From Mycolicibacterium sediminis (GTDB lineage Bacteria > Actinomycetota > Actinomycetes > Mycobacteriales > Mycobacteriaceae): a stretch of 64,000 bases of DNA. The notes beneath the pieces are model-generated. The model saw nothing but the letters and a program-made list of their open reading frames with translations. It did no database searches and was not told the origin of the DNA. Location: the NCBI RefSeq assembly GCF_010731735.1, contig NZ_AP022588.1, forward strand, positions 5,642,001 to 5,706,000, written 5' to 3'. Below are positions 6,854-16,001 of this stretch, one piece after another; within the stretch, counting starts at the first letter, position 1; each line of letters opens with the position of its first letter. A program made the translations under genes and the position numbers.

Positions 6854-9466
6854 TCAGGCGGCGAGCGGCGTGTAGGTCGTGGTGCGCTGACGAGCCGGCC
6901 GACCGATGCCCTGGGCGATGGCGACGAGTTCCTCGACCGACTTGGCCGACCCGTTCTCCGAGCCCGCCATCCGCGAGATGGTCTCCTCCATCAGCGTGCC
7001 GCCGAGATCGTTGGCACCGCCGTTGAGCATCACGCGGGTGCGATCGACGCCGAGTTTCACCCAGCTGGTCTGGATGTTGTCGATCCGGCCGTGCAGCATG
7101 ATCCGCGCCAGCGCGTGCACGGCACGGTTGTCGCGGTGCGTCGGGCCCGGGCGCGCGCCACCGGCCAGGTACAGGGGCGAGGACTGGTGCACGAAAGGCA
7201 GCGGCACGAACTCGGTGAATCCGCCGGTGCGGTCCTGGATCCCGCGCAGCACGTTGAGGTGCCCCACCCAGTGCTTCGGGGTGTCGACGTGGCCGTACAT
7301 CATCGTCGACGACGACTTCAATCCCACCTCGTGAGCCGTTGTCACGACTTCGATCCACATCGACGTCGGCAGCTTGCCCTTCGTCAGCACCCAGCGCACC
7401 TCGTCGTCGAGGATCTCGGCGGCCGTGCCGGGGATGGAGTCCAGCCCCGCGGCGCGCAGATCGGTCAGCCACTCGCGGATGGAGGTGCCACCGCGGGTGA
7501 CGCCGTTGGAGATCTCCATGGGGCTGAACGCGTGGACGTGCATCGACGGCACCCGCGCCTTGACCGCGCGCACGATGTCGGCGTAGCCGGTCACGGGCAG
7601 TTCGGGGTCGATGCCACCCTGCATGCACACCTCGGTGGCGCCGGCGACGTGCGCCTCCCAGGCCCGGTCGGCGACCTCGGCGGTGGACAGCGAGAACGCG
7701 TCGGCGTCGCCCTTGCGCTGCGCGAACGCGCAGAACCGGCAGCCGGTGTAGCAGATGTTGGTGAAGTTGATGTTCCGATTCACCACGTACGTGACGTCCT
7801 CGCCGACGACGTCCCGCCGCAGCGAATCCGCCAGTGCGGCAACCGCATCCATGGCCGGTCCGTCGGCCGTCGCCAGCGCCAGATACTCGTCGTCCGAGCA
7901 GCCTGCCGGATCTCGCTCGGCGGACCGCAGCGCGGCCAGCACGTCGGTGTCTATGCGCTCGGGCGCGCGGGCCGCCAACTCCTCGACCTTCGCGCGGATC
8001 GACTCCCAGTCGCCGAAGGCGGAGTCCAGGTCGCTACGGGTCTCGGTACGGCGTCCCTCGGTGTCGATCGCGGCCTGCAAATCGGTGCGGCCGAGGGACT
8101 CGGTCGCCTCGTCCGGCTCCTGCCAGGGCCTGCCGACAGGGTTGACGTCACGCGCGAATCCGGTCTCCGGGTCGGCCAGCGCCGCGACGTGGCCGAACAC
8201 GCGTGGATCGATCCACGCCGCGCCTGCCTGGACGTACTGCGGCTGTGCGGTGAGCCGCTCGACGAGGTCGTATCCCGCGTCCGCCGTCACCGTGGCCAGG
8301 TCGTCGAGCGCGGGCCATGGCCGCTCGGGGTTGACGTGGTCGGGGGTCAGCGGCGAGACGCCGCCCCAGTCGTCGACACCGGCGCCGATCAATGCGAGGC
8401 ACTCCTCGCGCGACACCAGGTTCGGCGGAGCCTGGATGCGCACCTTCGGGCCCATCACCAGGCGAGTGACGGCGATGGTGGCGACGAAGTCGTCGAGACT
8501 CGCGTCGGGCACGCCGGCCATCGCGGTGTGGTCCTTCGCCCGGAAGTTCTGCACGATGACTTCCTGAACGTGCCCGAACTCCTTGTGCGACTTACGGATC
8601 GCGTGCACCGTCTCGGCGCGCTCGACGAGCGTCTCGCCGATGCCGACCAGCAGGCCGGTGGTGAACGGGATGGACAGCCGACCGGCGTCGTCGAGCGTGC
8701 GCAGCCGCACCTCGGGGTCCTTGTCGGGGCTGCCGTAGTGGGCGAGGCCCTTGTTCTCGAAGAGCCGGCGCGACGTGGTCTCGAGCATCATGCCCATCGA
8801 CGGCGCCACGGGCTTGAGCCGCGAGAGTTCCGACCAGCTCATCACGCCGGGGTTCAGGTGGGGCAGCAGCCCGGTCTCCTCGAGGACCCGGATCGACATC
8901 GCGCGGACGTAGTCCAGCGTGGAGTCGTAGCCGCGCTCGTCGAGCCACTGCTTGGCCTCGTCCCAGCGTGCCTCGGGACGGTCGCCGAGGGTGAACAAGG
9001 CTTCCTTGCAACCCAACTCGGCGCCGCGGCGGGCGACGTCGAGAATCTCGTCGGGCTCCATGAACATGCCGCGGCCCTCGGCGCGCAGCTTGCCGGGCAC
9101 AGTGACGAAGGTGCAGTAGTGGCAGGTGTCGCGGCATAGATGGGTGATGGGGATGAACACCTTGCGCGAATAACTGACGGGCAGCTTGCCCGTCGCACCG
9201 CGCCGACCTGCAGCCTCGAGACCCGCGTCGCGCACCCGCGCAGCACTCGCGCACAGATCCGCGAGGTCGTCACCGCGAGCGGTCAACGCGATGGCTGCTT
9301 CGTCGACGTTGAGGGCTACCCCGTCGCGGGCACGTCGGAGCACGCGCCTCATGGCCGCGGAACTCGGCTTGGCCGCATCCTGCGGTACGTCGTCTCCGGG
9401 GGGCCCGGACTTCGGGGGGACCACCGGATTGGGCAGTGCGGTGCCGCGCGGGGGGTTCAGAGCCAC
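6854..9466 (-). CDS. fbiC: FO synthase (CofG-CofH fusion), coenzyme F420 biosynthesis
   Basis: An 870-residue protein that joins two radical SAM enzymes making 7,8-didemethyl-8-hydroxy-5-deazariboflavin (FO), the F420 chromophore, from a ribityl-diaminouracil and tyrosine. The CofG half carries the iron-sulfur motif CRDTCHYC (Cys about 111, 115, 118) and the CofH half carries CYTGCRFC (Cys about 572, 576, 579). Long stretches match M. tuberculosis FbiC as I remember it, including the TTTY-LAA end; that protein is 856 residues, a similar size. GTG 9466 is chosen for its upstream GGAG and length; an in-frame start at 9511 would add 15 residues. The F420 link is echoed by the Rv1155-like gene at 43775. 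Confidence 0.96.
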   Translation of the reverse strand: MALNPPRGTALPNPVVPPKSGPPGDDVPQDAAKPSSAAMRRVLRRARDGVALNVDEAAIALTARGDDLADLCASAARVRDAGLEAAGRRGATGKLPVSYSRKVFIPITHLCRDTCHYCTFVTVPGKLRAEGRGMFMEPDEILDVARRGAELGCKEALFTLGDRPEARWDEAKQWLDERGYDSTLDYVRAMSIRVLEETGLLPHLNPGVMSWSELSRLKPVAPSMGMMLETTSRRLFENKGLAHYGSPDKDPEVRLRTLDDAGRLSIPFTTGLLVGIGETLVERAETVHAIRKSHKEFGHVQEVIVQNFRAKDHTAMAGVPDASLDDFVATIAVTRLVMGPKVRIQAPPNLVSREECLALIGAGVDDWGGVSPLTPDHVNPERPWPALDDLATVTADAGYDLVERLTAQPQYVQAGAAWIDPRVFGHVAALADPETGFARDVNPVGRPWQEPDEATESLGRTDLQAAIDTEGRRTETRSDLDSAFGDWESIRAKVEELAARAPERIDTDVLAALRSAERDPAGCSDDEYLALATADGPAMDAVAALADSLRRDVVGEDVTYVVNRNINFTNICYTGCRFCAFAQRKGDADAFSLSTAEVADRAWEAHVAGATEVCMQGGIDPELPVTGYADIVRAVKARVPSMHVHAFSPMEISNGVTRGGTSIREWLTDLRAAGLDSIPGTAAEILDDEVRWVLTKGKLPTSMWIEVVTTAHEVGLKSSSTMMYGHVDTPKHWVGHLNVLRGIQDRTGGFTEFVPLPFVHQSSPLYLAGGARPGPTHRDNRAVHALARIMLHGRIDNIQTSWVKLGVDRTRVMLNGGANDLGGTLMEETISRMAGSENGSAKSVEELVAIAQGIGRPARQRTTTYTPLAA

Positions 9467-9659
9467 TCCCGTGTAACTCCGCGGTCGCCGGAAATCATCC
9501 GCACGCCCCACGCCCCGACATCACTGCGCCTGACATACGAGTCACAGTAGTCCGAGCACGATCGCCGAGGCGCTGCCCCTCATTCGATGCTGCAGATCCG
9601 CGGTGTATCAATCTTCGCTCGCGTAAATTGATCGGCGACGGAAACGAGGTCATGTGGAC

Positions 9660-10652
9660 ATGCCGATTCGACTGAGCCTCACCGCAGGCATGGCCATCAT
9701 GACGGCGGCGACGCTAATCACCGTCTCCACGCCCGAGCCGGCACTTATGGCTCCGCTCTCCTCACCTCCCGTCGTACTGACTGCAGTCCCCCAGACGTCG
9801 GCGCTCCCGTACCTGGTCCGTCAGACACTCGTGCCGCCGAGTGCCGACGCACCGCTGCCGACGCTGCAGCTCTCACCCGTCACCAGCGCCTCGTCCATCG
9901 ACAGCGCCATCAAGAACGCCTACGACTTCATCGAGCCGTGGGTGAGGTACGGCTTCGAGGTCGCCACGTACGCCGTCGGATGGGTTCCGGTGGTGGGCTG
10001 GCTGGCACCCCAGATCATGATCGTCTACGACTTCGGCGAACGGATCGTGCGCAGCATCGTGTTCAACGTCGCCGACTGGCTGGGCGGCCAGACGACGTTC
10101 ATCAACGGCTTGACGAATGTCGTTGTGGACACGGTCAACTCGTTCATTCAGCTCGCGAATGACGAATTGGCGTTCTGGCTGCCGCCCCTGCCACCCATCC
10201 CGCCGATCGGAGGGTCGACCGCGGCGTCCGACGGGAGCGTTGTCAATGCCCGGTCGGGTGCACCGGCCCCACCGACCGACCCCGCCGAGCGCGACACCGC
10301 ACCCCAGAGCGTCGACCGCGGTCCGGGAATTCTCGCAACCCCGGTGTCGGTCGTAGATGACCTCGACGCGACACCCCTCGCCGCCCCACCGGGAAGTGAC
10401 ACGACTGGCACACCCGGCGCCGCGAGGACCCGCACGGCGACCACCTCGGCGTCCGGCGACGTCCGCGCCCAAGGAGTGGTGCGGCCTAGCCCATCGACGT
10501 CGAACTCGGCACTCGGCGCCCCGGCCGCCACCCGAACCAGCAGGACCGACGCGACGCCGTCCGCCGAGTCCACCTCAATGCCTGAAGTTGGTCCTCCCGA
10601 GGCAGGGCCGAACACGGGCCGTCACGGGCGCGACGCCACGCGTGCCGAGTAG
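9660..10652 (+). CDS. Secreted mycobacterial protein of unknown function
   Basis: About 330 residues. An N-terminal signal-like segment (roughly residues 1-30) is followed by a conserved-looking core (about 75-170) rich in aromatic and hydrophobic residues: AYDFIEPWVRYGFEVATYA, VGWVPVVGWLAPQI and FINGLTNVVVDTVNSF. I have seen this core type in many mycobacterial exported proteins, but no function is assigned. The C-terminal half is a low-complexity Pro/Thr/Ser/Ala tail. ATG 9660 is chosen because GAGG lies 10 bp upstream; GTG 9654 would add two residues. It diverges from fbiC across about 190 bp. Confidence 0.7.
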   Translation: MPIRLSLTAGMAIMTAATLITVSTPEPALMAPLSSPPVVLTAVPQTSALPYLVRQTLVPPSADAPLPTLQLSPVTSASSIDSAIKNAYDFIEPWVRYGFEVATYAVGWVPVVGWLAPQIMIVYDFGERIVRSIVFNVADWLGGQTTFINGLTNVVVDTVNSFIQLANDELAFWLPPLPPIPPIGGSTAASDGSVVNARSGAPAPPTDPAERDTAPQSVDRGPGILATPVSVVDDLDATPLAAPPGSDTTGTPGAARTRTATTSASGDVRAQGVVRPSPSTSNSALGAPAATRTSRTDATPSAESTSMPEVGPPEAGPNTGRHGRDATRAE

Positions 10653-10665
10653 CAGCGGCCGAGCG

Positions 10666-11103
10666 CTACTTCCGGATGAGATCGAAGTAGGCACCGATGG
10701 TCTGCGGATCGCCACCACAGACTCCGGGGTTGTACACGCTCACGTTGCCCTTCCCGGTGACGGCATCCCACGAGTAGGTGGTCTCGCCGGGATGAGTGGA
10801 GCCGTCCTCGCAGCCGATGGCATCGAGACGGTTGACCCGCAGGGTCCAGCTGCCCACCGACAGCGCAGCGTCGGCTGCCCACGGCTGCAGATCCCCACCG
10901 GACTGGGACACCCGAACGCACGGGATGAAGCCATTCGGGTCCGCATCGGCACATGGCGACATGGTCCAGTCGTACGAGGCGCCGCGGACGTCGAGGGTGT
11001 ACTGACCGTAGAGGTTGTCGTCCGCAGCGGCCTGACCCGGCACGCTCATGGTTGCCGCGGCAACGACGGACAGCATCCCGAACCCCTGAACGATCTTCTT
11101 CAT
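10666..11103 (-). CDS. Small secreted protein with four cysteines, unknown function
   Basis: A 145-residue protein with a classical signal peptide (MKKIVQGFGMLS, cleavage near AQAAAD-type sequence about residue 27) and a mature domain of about 118 residues with four Cys residues (SPCAD, FIPCVR, IGCED, GVCGG), consistent with two disulfides outside the cell. The ATG has a good ribosome site (GGGAGTGAA). It resembles, in size and pattern, small exported mycobacterial proteins of unknown function. The anchored protein at 11168-11665 lies 64 bp upstream on the same strand, so the two may be co-transcribed. Confidence 0.7.
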   Translation of the reverse strand: MKKIVQGFGMLSVVAAATMSVPGQAAADDNLYGQYTLDVRGASYDWTMSPCADADPNGFIPCVRVSQSGGDLQPWAADAALSVGSWTLRVNRLDAIGCEDGSTHPGETTYSWDAVTGKGNVSVYNPGVCGGDPQTIGAYFDLIRK

Positions 11104-11167
11104 TTCACTCCCGTTGATTTCGATGGCGACCACGACGTCCAAGGAATCGTAGGCGACGAGCAAACCG

Positions 11168-11665
11168 TTACGGCCGCGCATCCCGGCACAAGTTGGCGAT
11201 TTCTTTTCGGGTCTGCTCGATGTTGGCCATCAACGTGGCTTGTGAGCCTGCGCTGTAGTCGGCACCGGCGAGCGAATTGATTCCGAAGTCCTGCAGGTCT
11301 CGCGCCATGGTGCGGAGGTAGGACGCAAGTTGATGGGGAGTCGTCGGTTCCAAGGAATTCAAGAGATAGATTCCGCCGCCCAGGAGCGACAAACGCGCAT
11401 TCGCCGCAACGGCGGCGTTGGCAATCGGACCCGGCCCCAAATCCGCATTCGTGCGCAGCTGCACCGCTGCGCTGACGGTGTCGAACGCCGTACACGACCT
11501 GGCTGCCGAGTCCTTGGCAACCTCTCCCGACGGTTCTGGGGGGCCTGAAGACTGCGTCGCCCACACGGCCAGCGCCAACCCGATCACCGCCACCACCAGC
11601 GCAATCAGCGGAAGTCTGCGAGATGGACCGGGGGCGTCCGCGGGTGGCGTGGCGCGGTCCGACAT
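11168..11665 (-). CDS. Single-pass membrane protein, unknown function (paralogue of 13196-13771)
   Basis: A 165-residue protein: a Pro-rich cytoplasmic head, one membrane span (about residues 17-40, LIALVVAVIGLALAVWA), then an extracellular domain with two Cys residues, one early (SCTAFDTVS) and one near the end (NLCRDA). The core CTAFDTVSAAVQ, PIANAAVAANARLSLLGGG and YLLNS clearly matches the gene at 13196-13771, so the two are paralogues flanking the cyclotransferase gene. ATG 11665 is preferred to 11686 because it starts the typical charged head. Family function unknown. Confidence 0.75.
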   Translation of the reverse strand: MSDRATPPADAPGPSRRLPLIALVVAVIGLALAVWATQSSGPPEPSGEVAKDSAARSCTAFDTVSAAVQLRTNADLGPGPIANAAVAANARLSLLGGGIYLLNSLEPTTPHQLASYLRTMARDLQDFGINSLAGADYSAGSQATLMANIEQTRKEIANLCRDARP

Positions 11666-11770
11666 CAGTCGACTATATCGGCCCACACCAGGGTGGCGGC
11701 GTCTTCGAAGTTTGCGGCGGAGTTGCCGTTGTCAGCCGTCTTTGCGCTACGTGACCGCTACGCTTGGCGG

Positions 11771-12592
11771 ATGCTACAGACAACCTGGTCACCGACCACC
11801 AGGGCACTTTCAGTCGTAGTCGAACTCGTAAGCCTCGTCGCCGTAGCGGCACTGGTCGCGTCGTGTGGAGGTTCCACGGCGGAGAAGGAGGCCGAGGCTC
11901 CGCCGCAGACCGGCAAGGCGGTCCTGGTCAATGAGATCCCGCATGATCCGACGGCATTCACGGAAGGTCTGGTCCTCGACGGCTCAGTTCTCTATGAGAG
12001 CACCGGCGATTTCGGGAAGTCGACGATCCGGACCATCGATCCCAACACCGGGGCGGTCACGAATTCCGTCGCGCTGGAGCCGGACCTGTTCGGCGAAGGC
12101 GTCGCCGCGGTGGGTGACCGCTTGTGGCAATTGACCTTTCGCAACGGTTTCGCCATCGAGCGAGACCGAGCGTCGCTACGCGAACTGCAGCGAGTACCGA
12201 TGACGGGTGAGGGTTGGGGCCTGTGTTACGACGGCTCCCGTTTGATTCGCAGCGACGGCACGGACACGTTGCACTTCCACGATCCCAACACCTTCGCCGA
12301 GACGGGCACGGTTTCCGTGACCATCGACGGCAAGCCGCAACGCAGGCTCAATGAACTCGAATGCGAGGACGGTCAAGTGTGGGCCAACGTGATGCCCTCC
12401 GAGCAGATCGTCCGGATCGATCCCGAATCGGGTGACGTGACGGCGACGGTCGACGCAGCCGGCCTGTTGGACCCGGTTCGACGCTCGAAGACGGATGTCA
12501 TGAACGGAATTGCCGCCATGGGCAACGGGGAGTACCTCCTGACCGGAAAGTATTGGCCCTCCATGTTTCGCGTGCGCTTCGAACTTCAGTAG
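11771..12592 (+). CDS. Glutaminyl-peptide cyclotransferase, lipoprotein
   Basis: The mature part resembles the plant/bacterial-type glutamine cyclotransferase family (a five-bladed beta-propeller), which turns N-terminal glutamine of peptides into pyroglutamate. Recognisable family pieces are PHDPTAFTEGLVLDG, LYESTGDFGKSTIR, EGWGLCYDG, LNELECEDGQVWANV and IDPESGDV. The start ATG 11771 gives a lipoprotein signal with a lipobox LVAS-C at Cys32, so the enzyme should be tethered to the outer face of the membrane; an earlier start at 11693 would put an extra 26 residues before the signal. It diverges from the gene at 11168. Possible substrates are exported proteins with N-terminal Gln, which cannot be identified here. 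Confidence 0.87.
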   Translation: MLQTTWSPTTRALSVVVELVSLVAVAALVASCGGSTAEKEAEAPPQTGKAVLVNEIPHDPTAFTEGLVLDGSVLYESTGDFGKSTIRTIDPNTGAVTNSVALEPDLFGEGVAAVGDRLWQLTFRNGFAIERDRASLRELQRVPMTGEGWGLCYDGSRLIRSDGTDTLHFHDPNTFAETGTVSVTIDGKPQRRLNELECEDGQVWANVMPSEQIVRIDPESGDVTATVDAAGLLDPVRRSKTDVMNGIAAMGNGEYLLTGKYWPSMFRVRFELQ

Positions 12593-12670
12593 GCTCACGC
12601 GAGCGCCGCAGGTCCGAACTCGCGCCGCTGCGCGGCAAACCGCCCCATCAATAGAACTAGAGGAAGAACC

Positions 12671-13090
12671 ATGCACGTCGTTGCATTCGCACCTGCCAGC
12701 TCCGCGGTACAGGACGAAAACGGGGGACTGCGCGTTGAGGGCTTCCCCATGACCAGCGCCCACGTCGACGTCTTCCCGCGACAGATCACGCTCCCGTTGG
12801 TCGTCGCGGTCTACGCCAGTGGGGGCACCGAACACGACCCCGTCCTCTACGTCGTCGCCAAGTCTCCCGAGGGAGAACGGTTGGGCTCGCTCGAAATCCG
12901 CTGGCAGTGGCCGGATACGCCGGGGGCGCCGCTCAAGCACTGGGTGACGACGCGACCGTTCCCCTTCCAGGTGACCGGGCCGGGTACGTACTCCATCGGC
13001 CTCTATGAGACGCCGGATGCCGCCGACACGGACGTCCTGTTCCCTCTGACGGTGTTGAAGTTCAACCCCTTGACCGCGCCGCGAAGCTGA
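12671..13090 (+). CDS. Conserved small soluble protein, unknown function (DUF6941-like?)
   Basis: A 139-residue protein with no signal peptide or membrane span and many short beta-strand-like segments (LPLVVAVYASGG, VLYVVAKSPEGERLG, PFPFQVTGPGTYSIGLYE). The layout, with a central SPEGE turn and a C-terminal PGTYSIGLY segment, is reminiscent of single-domain beta-sandwich proteins of the DUF6941 type, but this is from memory and uncertain. The ATG has a good ribosome site (AGAGGAAGAACC). It lies 78 bp after the cyclotransferase gene on the same strand and ends before a strong bidirectional terminator. Confidence 0.6.
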   Translation: MHVVAFAPASSAVQDENGGLRVEGFPMTSAHVDVFPRQITLPLVVAVYASGGTEHDPVLYVVAKSPEGERLGSLEIRWQWPDTPGAPLKHWVTTRPFPFQVTGPGTYSIGLYETPDAADTDVLFPLTVLKFNPLTAPRS

Positions 13091-13124
13091 GGTCAATCAG
13101 CCACTTGGGAACGCCGAAGACGAA

Positions 13125-13162
13125 GAAAGGGCGCCGCGAGTACGTACTCGCGGCGCCCTTTC
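13125..13162. terminator. Bidirectional hairpin terminator
   Basis: A perfect 38-bp palindrome (GAAAGGGCGCCGCGAGTAC and its complement) between two convergent genes. Read in either direction it gives a G+C-rich stem followed by CTTTC, so it can serve both the gene ending at 13090 and the one ending at 13196. Confidence 0.85.
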
Positions 13163-13195
13163 TCATTCGATCAGGGACGGCTTTTCACAGCTCGT

Positions 13196-13771
13196 CTACT
13201 TGCACTGTTCGAGGACGACCTTGCGATCGGCGTCGGCATCGGACAGACGCGCGGCCTGCGCGGGGTCGGTATTGGGAATGCCTGCCAGAGCGTTCACCCC
13301 GATGATCTGCAGTGCGGTGGCGAAGCGCTCCGCGGGCTCGACCAGATCCGACGATCCACCCGTACCGATGCTGTCCTGGAGGTAGGAGCCTCCGCCGATC
13401 AGCGCCAGGCGCGCGTTGCCGGCGACCGCGGCCTGCGCGATGGGGTCTTGACCGAGGTTGTTGTTGGTCTGCGACTGAACGGCTCGACTCACGACGTCGA
13501 AGGCGCTGCAGATACGGGTCTTGGCATCGCCGCCGGCGCCGAGTCCCGCTTCCGTCGAGGCACTGCTGCCGGACGACTGCGCACTCACCAGCGAGTAGAT
13601 GGCCACGGCAACTGCAACCACTGCCAACAGAAGTGCTGCCGGTGCGAGCCAACGCGGTTGCGGGCTCGACACGACGACGGGTTCTCTGTTGCTGGGCCGC
13701 GCGGCCGTCGTTGGCGTCGACCTCACTTCCGGGTCGTCACCGGATGGGACTGTGGGGTTTTCGTCTGCCAT
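13196..13771 (-). CDS. Single-pass membrane protein, unknown function (paralogue of 11168-11665)
   Basis: A 191-residue protein with a Pro/Thr-rich cytoplasmic head of about 40 residues, one membrane span (WLAPAALLLAVVAVAVAIYS), and an outer domain carrying CSAFDVVSRAVQ, DPIAQAAVAGNARLALIGGG and YLQDS, with a second Cys at the C-terminus (LEQCK). It shares domain order and key residues with 11168-11665. ATG 13771 is used; an alternative start at 13783 adds four residues. Function unknown; the two Cys residues could form a disulfide. Confidence 0.75.
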   Translation of the reverse strand: MADENPTVPSGDDPEVRSTPTTAARPSNREPVVVSSPQPRWLAPAALLLAVVAVAVAIYSLVSAQSSGSSASTEAGLGAGGDAKTRICSAFDVVSRAVQSQTNNNLGQDPIAQAAVAGNARLALIGGGSYLQDSIGTGGSSDLVEPAERFATALQIIGVNALAGIPNTDPAQAARLSDADADRKVVLEQCK

Positions 13772-13985
13772 GACCGCGAGCATAGCGGGCGCCTCGAATC
13801 ATTGGCTAACGCCGCCCCGTGGTGTCGCGGAAGGCTCGCGACACGTGGACCCCAACGCATTCAAGGCTCCTTTCACACGCAGACTGCGACTAAGTCAGCC
13901 GCAATTCGTGCACAGTCAAAGACCTTTGGTACGAAAAGAGCATTCGCGCCGCATCCGGTCGCAAACGACGGTGTCAATCGTGTAG

Positions 13986-15041
13986 ATGTTGTGCGTGGGA
14001 ACTCACGCCGACATGAATGCGGTCGCACCGGCCGAGAAGGCACGCCGCGCGATGGATCGTCGCCTCAAGCGGCGCGCGGTGGTGAAGGGCGAGATCACCA
14101 TTCCCGCTGTGCCACACATGCTCCACGAATACGTCGCGATGTGTGTGGAGACCTTCGAAGCGGTTGGTTGCGCCTTCGACCCGACACAGCTGAGCAACCT
14201 CGAGGCTATCCTGCGCGAGCAACTCGACATCGCTTTCGCCGCGTCACCCAGGTCGGAGATCGTGCTCACCTACGAATCGCCGATCGGTACCGCGATGAAT
14301 TACTTCGTACGTCCTCAGTGGTTGTCGCTGGAGGCGACGTACGACAACTGGATAGCCACCCGCGAGCCACCGTTGTTCGGAACGCATCCCGATGCCCGGG
14401 TGATAGAGCTGGCCGGACGGGCACCTGATCCGAGAGAGTTTCCCATTCTCGACATCGGCGCAGGCACGGGCCGCAACGCGCTGGCACTTGCGCGGCGCGG
14501 ACACCCCGTCGACGCGGTGGAGATGACACCGGGATTCGCGGCCACGATCACCAAGGCGGCACGACAGGAGTCCTTGAGGGTCCGCGTCATCGAGCGCGAC
14601 GTGTTCGCCTCCGTCGACGAACTACTCGACGACTACAAGCTGATCTTGCTGTCCGAGGTCGTATCCGACTTCCGTAGTCCCGAGCAGGTTCGCGGCGTAC
14701 TCGAACTGGCCGTCCGCTGCCTCGCGCCCGGCGGTCACCTGGTATTCAACGCCTTCGTGGCGGCCGATGGGGTCGTCGTCGACGAGGCAATGCGCGAGAT
14801 CGGCCAACAGATGTACACGAGCATCTTCACGCGCGAAGAACTCGACGCTGCTTCCTCGTCGCTGCCAATACAATTGATCGCCGACGACTCGGTGTACGAC
14901 TACGAGCACGAGCATCTGCCATCAGAAGCATGGCCACCAACGAGCTGGTATGCCGATTGGACCACCGGTCGGGACGTGTTCGACCTGCCGCGCGAAGAGT
15001 GTCCAATCGACATGCGGTGGTTGGTCTATCGACGCACGTGA
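13986..15041 (+). CDS. Class I SAM-dependent methyltransferase
   Basis: A 351-residue protein. Residues about 150-290 form a Rossmann-type methyltransferase domain with motif I ILDIGAGTGRNALALA, an acidic end of strand 2 (VDAVEMT), and a post-motif LAPGGHLVFNAF. The first 150 residues are a separate N-terminal domain (HMLHEYVAMCVETFEAVGC) of unknown role that may set the substrate. The arrangement is reminiscent of tellurite-resistance (TehB-like) methyltransferases, but the substrate cannot be told. Start uncertain: ATG 13986 or ATG 14013, neither with a strong ribosome site. It converges with the lipoprotein gene at 15057, 15 bp away. Confidence 0.75.
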   Translation: MLCVGTHADMNAVAPAEKARRAMDRRLKRRAVVKGEITIPAVPHMLHEYVAMCVETFEAVGCAFDPTQLSNLEAILREQLDIAFAASPRSEIVLTYESPIGTAMNYFVRPQWLSLEATYDNWIATREPPLFGTHPDARVIELAGRAPDPREFPILDIGAGTGRNALALARRGHPVDAVEMTPGFAATITKAARQESLRVRVIERDVFASVDELLDDYKLILLSEVVSDFRSPEQVRGVLELAVRCLAPGGHLVFNAFVAADGVVVDEAMREIGQQMYTSIFTREELDAASSSLPIQLIADDSVYDYEHEHLPSEAWPPTSWYADWTTGRDVFDLPREECPIDMRWLVYRRT

Positions 15042-15056
15042 CGCGGTCGCGCCTGC

Positions 15057-15806
15057 CTAGACGGGCGGCGCGATGGTGGTAGCGGCGTTCCTGGCGGTCG
15101 CGACGTCGGTGATCAGCTGCAGTTGATCCCGTGGCGCGTCGGCGTTGCTCTGCATGATGACGACCCCGCCACCCGGCGCCGGAATCGCCACGGTGGTCTG
15201 CACGATCGCGCGTTCGACGCCGTCTTCCCTGGTGAACGTTCCACCCTGCTGCCAGGCGTTGAAGCCACTGATCTGCATGGGCCGCGGCGCATCACCTTGG
15301 AAGTTATTCAGGTTCGCGACCTCGCCGAGCGCGTACGAGAACGCGTGTTCGGAGCCACGTCCGGTCAGCTTGTTCACGAGCGTGATCACGTTGGGTGGGT
15401 CTGCTGACATGGACGCGTCCGGGAGATACACCGCGTTCCATGCCCAGGATGGTGTCTGGCCGCCCGCGTCAGTCCATCCCGGGGGGACCGGAAGGTCGAT
15501 GGTGGGTGCACCCGGATTCCCTGGCCGCAGAGCTTCTTCCGCCAGGTTGTTGTCCTTGATGAGGTCCGCGATCGTGTAGGAGTGGGGCCGTGGCGCGTCC
15601 GCAGGCGGTGCAGGTGGTGGTGGAGCGCCTGGAGTTCCAGAAGACGCCGTTGGGCCCAGGTTCTGCGGTGGAACAGCTGCTCTACTGGACGAACTCGCGT
15701 TGTTCTCTTCCGTCTGGCTGGAACCGCACGCCGCGCTGACCACGATGGCCGGCGCGAGGACCACCGCTAGGAGGGCGGCCCTACAGGATTTACCAAGCTC
15801 GCTCAT
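15057..15806 (-). CDS. LpqN/LpqT-family lipoprotein
   Basis: A 249-residue lipoprotein: signal with lipobox VSAA-C at about Cys27, a Ser/Pro/Ala-rich linker to about residue 75, then a domain resembling the mycobacterial LpqN family (HSYTIADLIKDN, IDLPVPPGW, WNAVYLPD, ALGEVANLNNF, and a final block ending in ATTIAPPV). Family members are surface lipoproteins; some have been linked to transport of cell-wall lipids, but no enzyme activity is established. The gene is on the minus strand, downstream of its own promoter region (15807-15937), and converges with the methyltransferase. Confidence 0.82.
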   Translation of the reverse strand: MSELGKSCRAALLAVVLAPAIVVSAACGSSQTEENNASSSSRAAVPPQNLGPTASSGTPGAPPPPAPPADAPRPHSYTIADLIKDNNLAEEALRPGNPGAPTIDLPVPPGWTDAGGQTPSWAWNAVYLPDASMSADPPNVITLVNKLTGRGSEHAFSYALGEVANLNNFQGDAPRPMQISGFNAWQQGGTFTREDGVERAIVQTTVAIPAPGGGVVIMQSNADAPRDQLQLITDVATARNAATTIAPPV

Positions 15807-15937
15807 CTGTTCTCTCCCAGGTTCTCAACGACTCGGGAAAGCATACTGGCGCAGCGCAATTCCGGTGCCATCTGCAGCGGCATGAGGTAGCGACCGCAAT
15901 ATCGAGTACCGCGCGCCGTCGATCGCTTCGAACGTGG

Positions 15938-15979
15938 ATCGATCCCCGGAGCCGACCGTGGCCGGCCCCGGGGATCGAT
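15938..15979 (-). terminator. Hairpin terminator after PGRS-like gene 4
   Basis: A 12-bp perfect stem (ATCGATCCCCGG and complement) with an 18-nt G+C-rich loop, 22 bp past the stop of the gene at 16002-17387. Its sequence is unrelated to the hairpin of the tandem PGRS-like genes. Confidence 0.65.
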
Positions 15980-16001
15980 TGGTCATGCTTACTGCTGACG
16001 G

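Noticed and set aside
6734..9139. Long plus-strand open frame opposite fbiC
   Set aside because: fbiC is strongly supported by two radical SAM domains and family identity; the opposite frame is Arg/His-rich, as expected of an antisense shadow in high-GC DNA.
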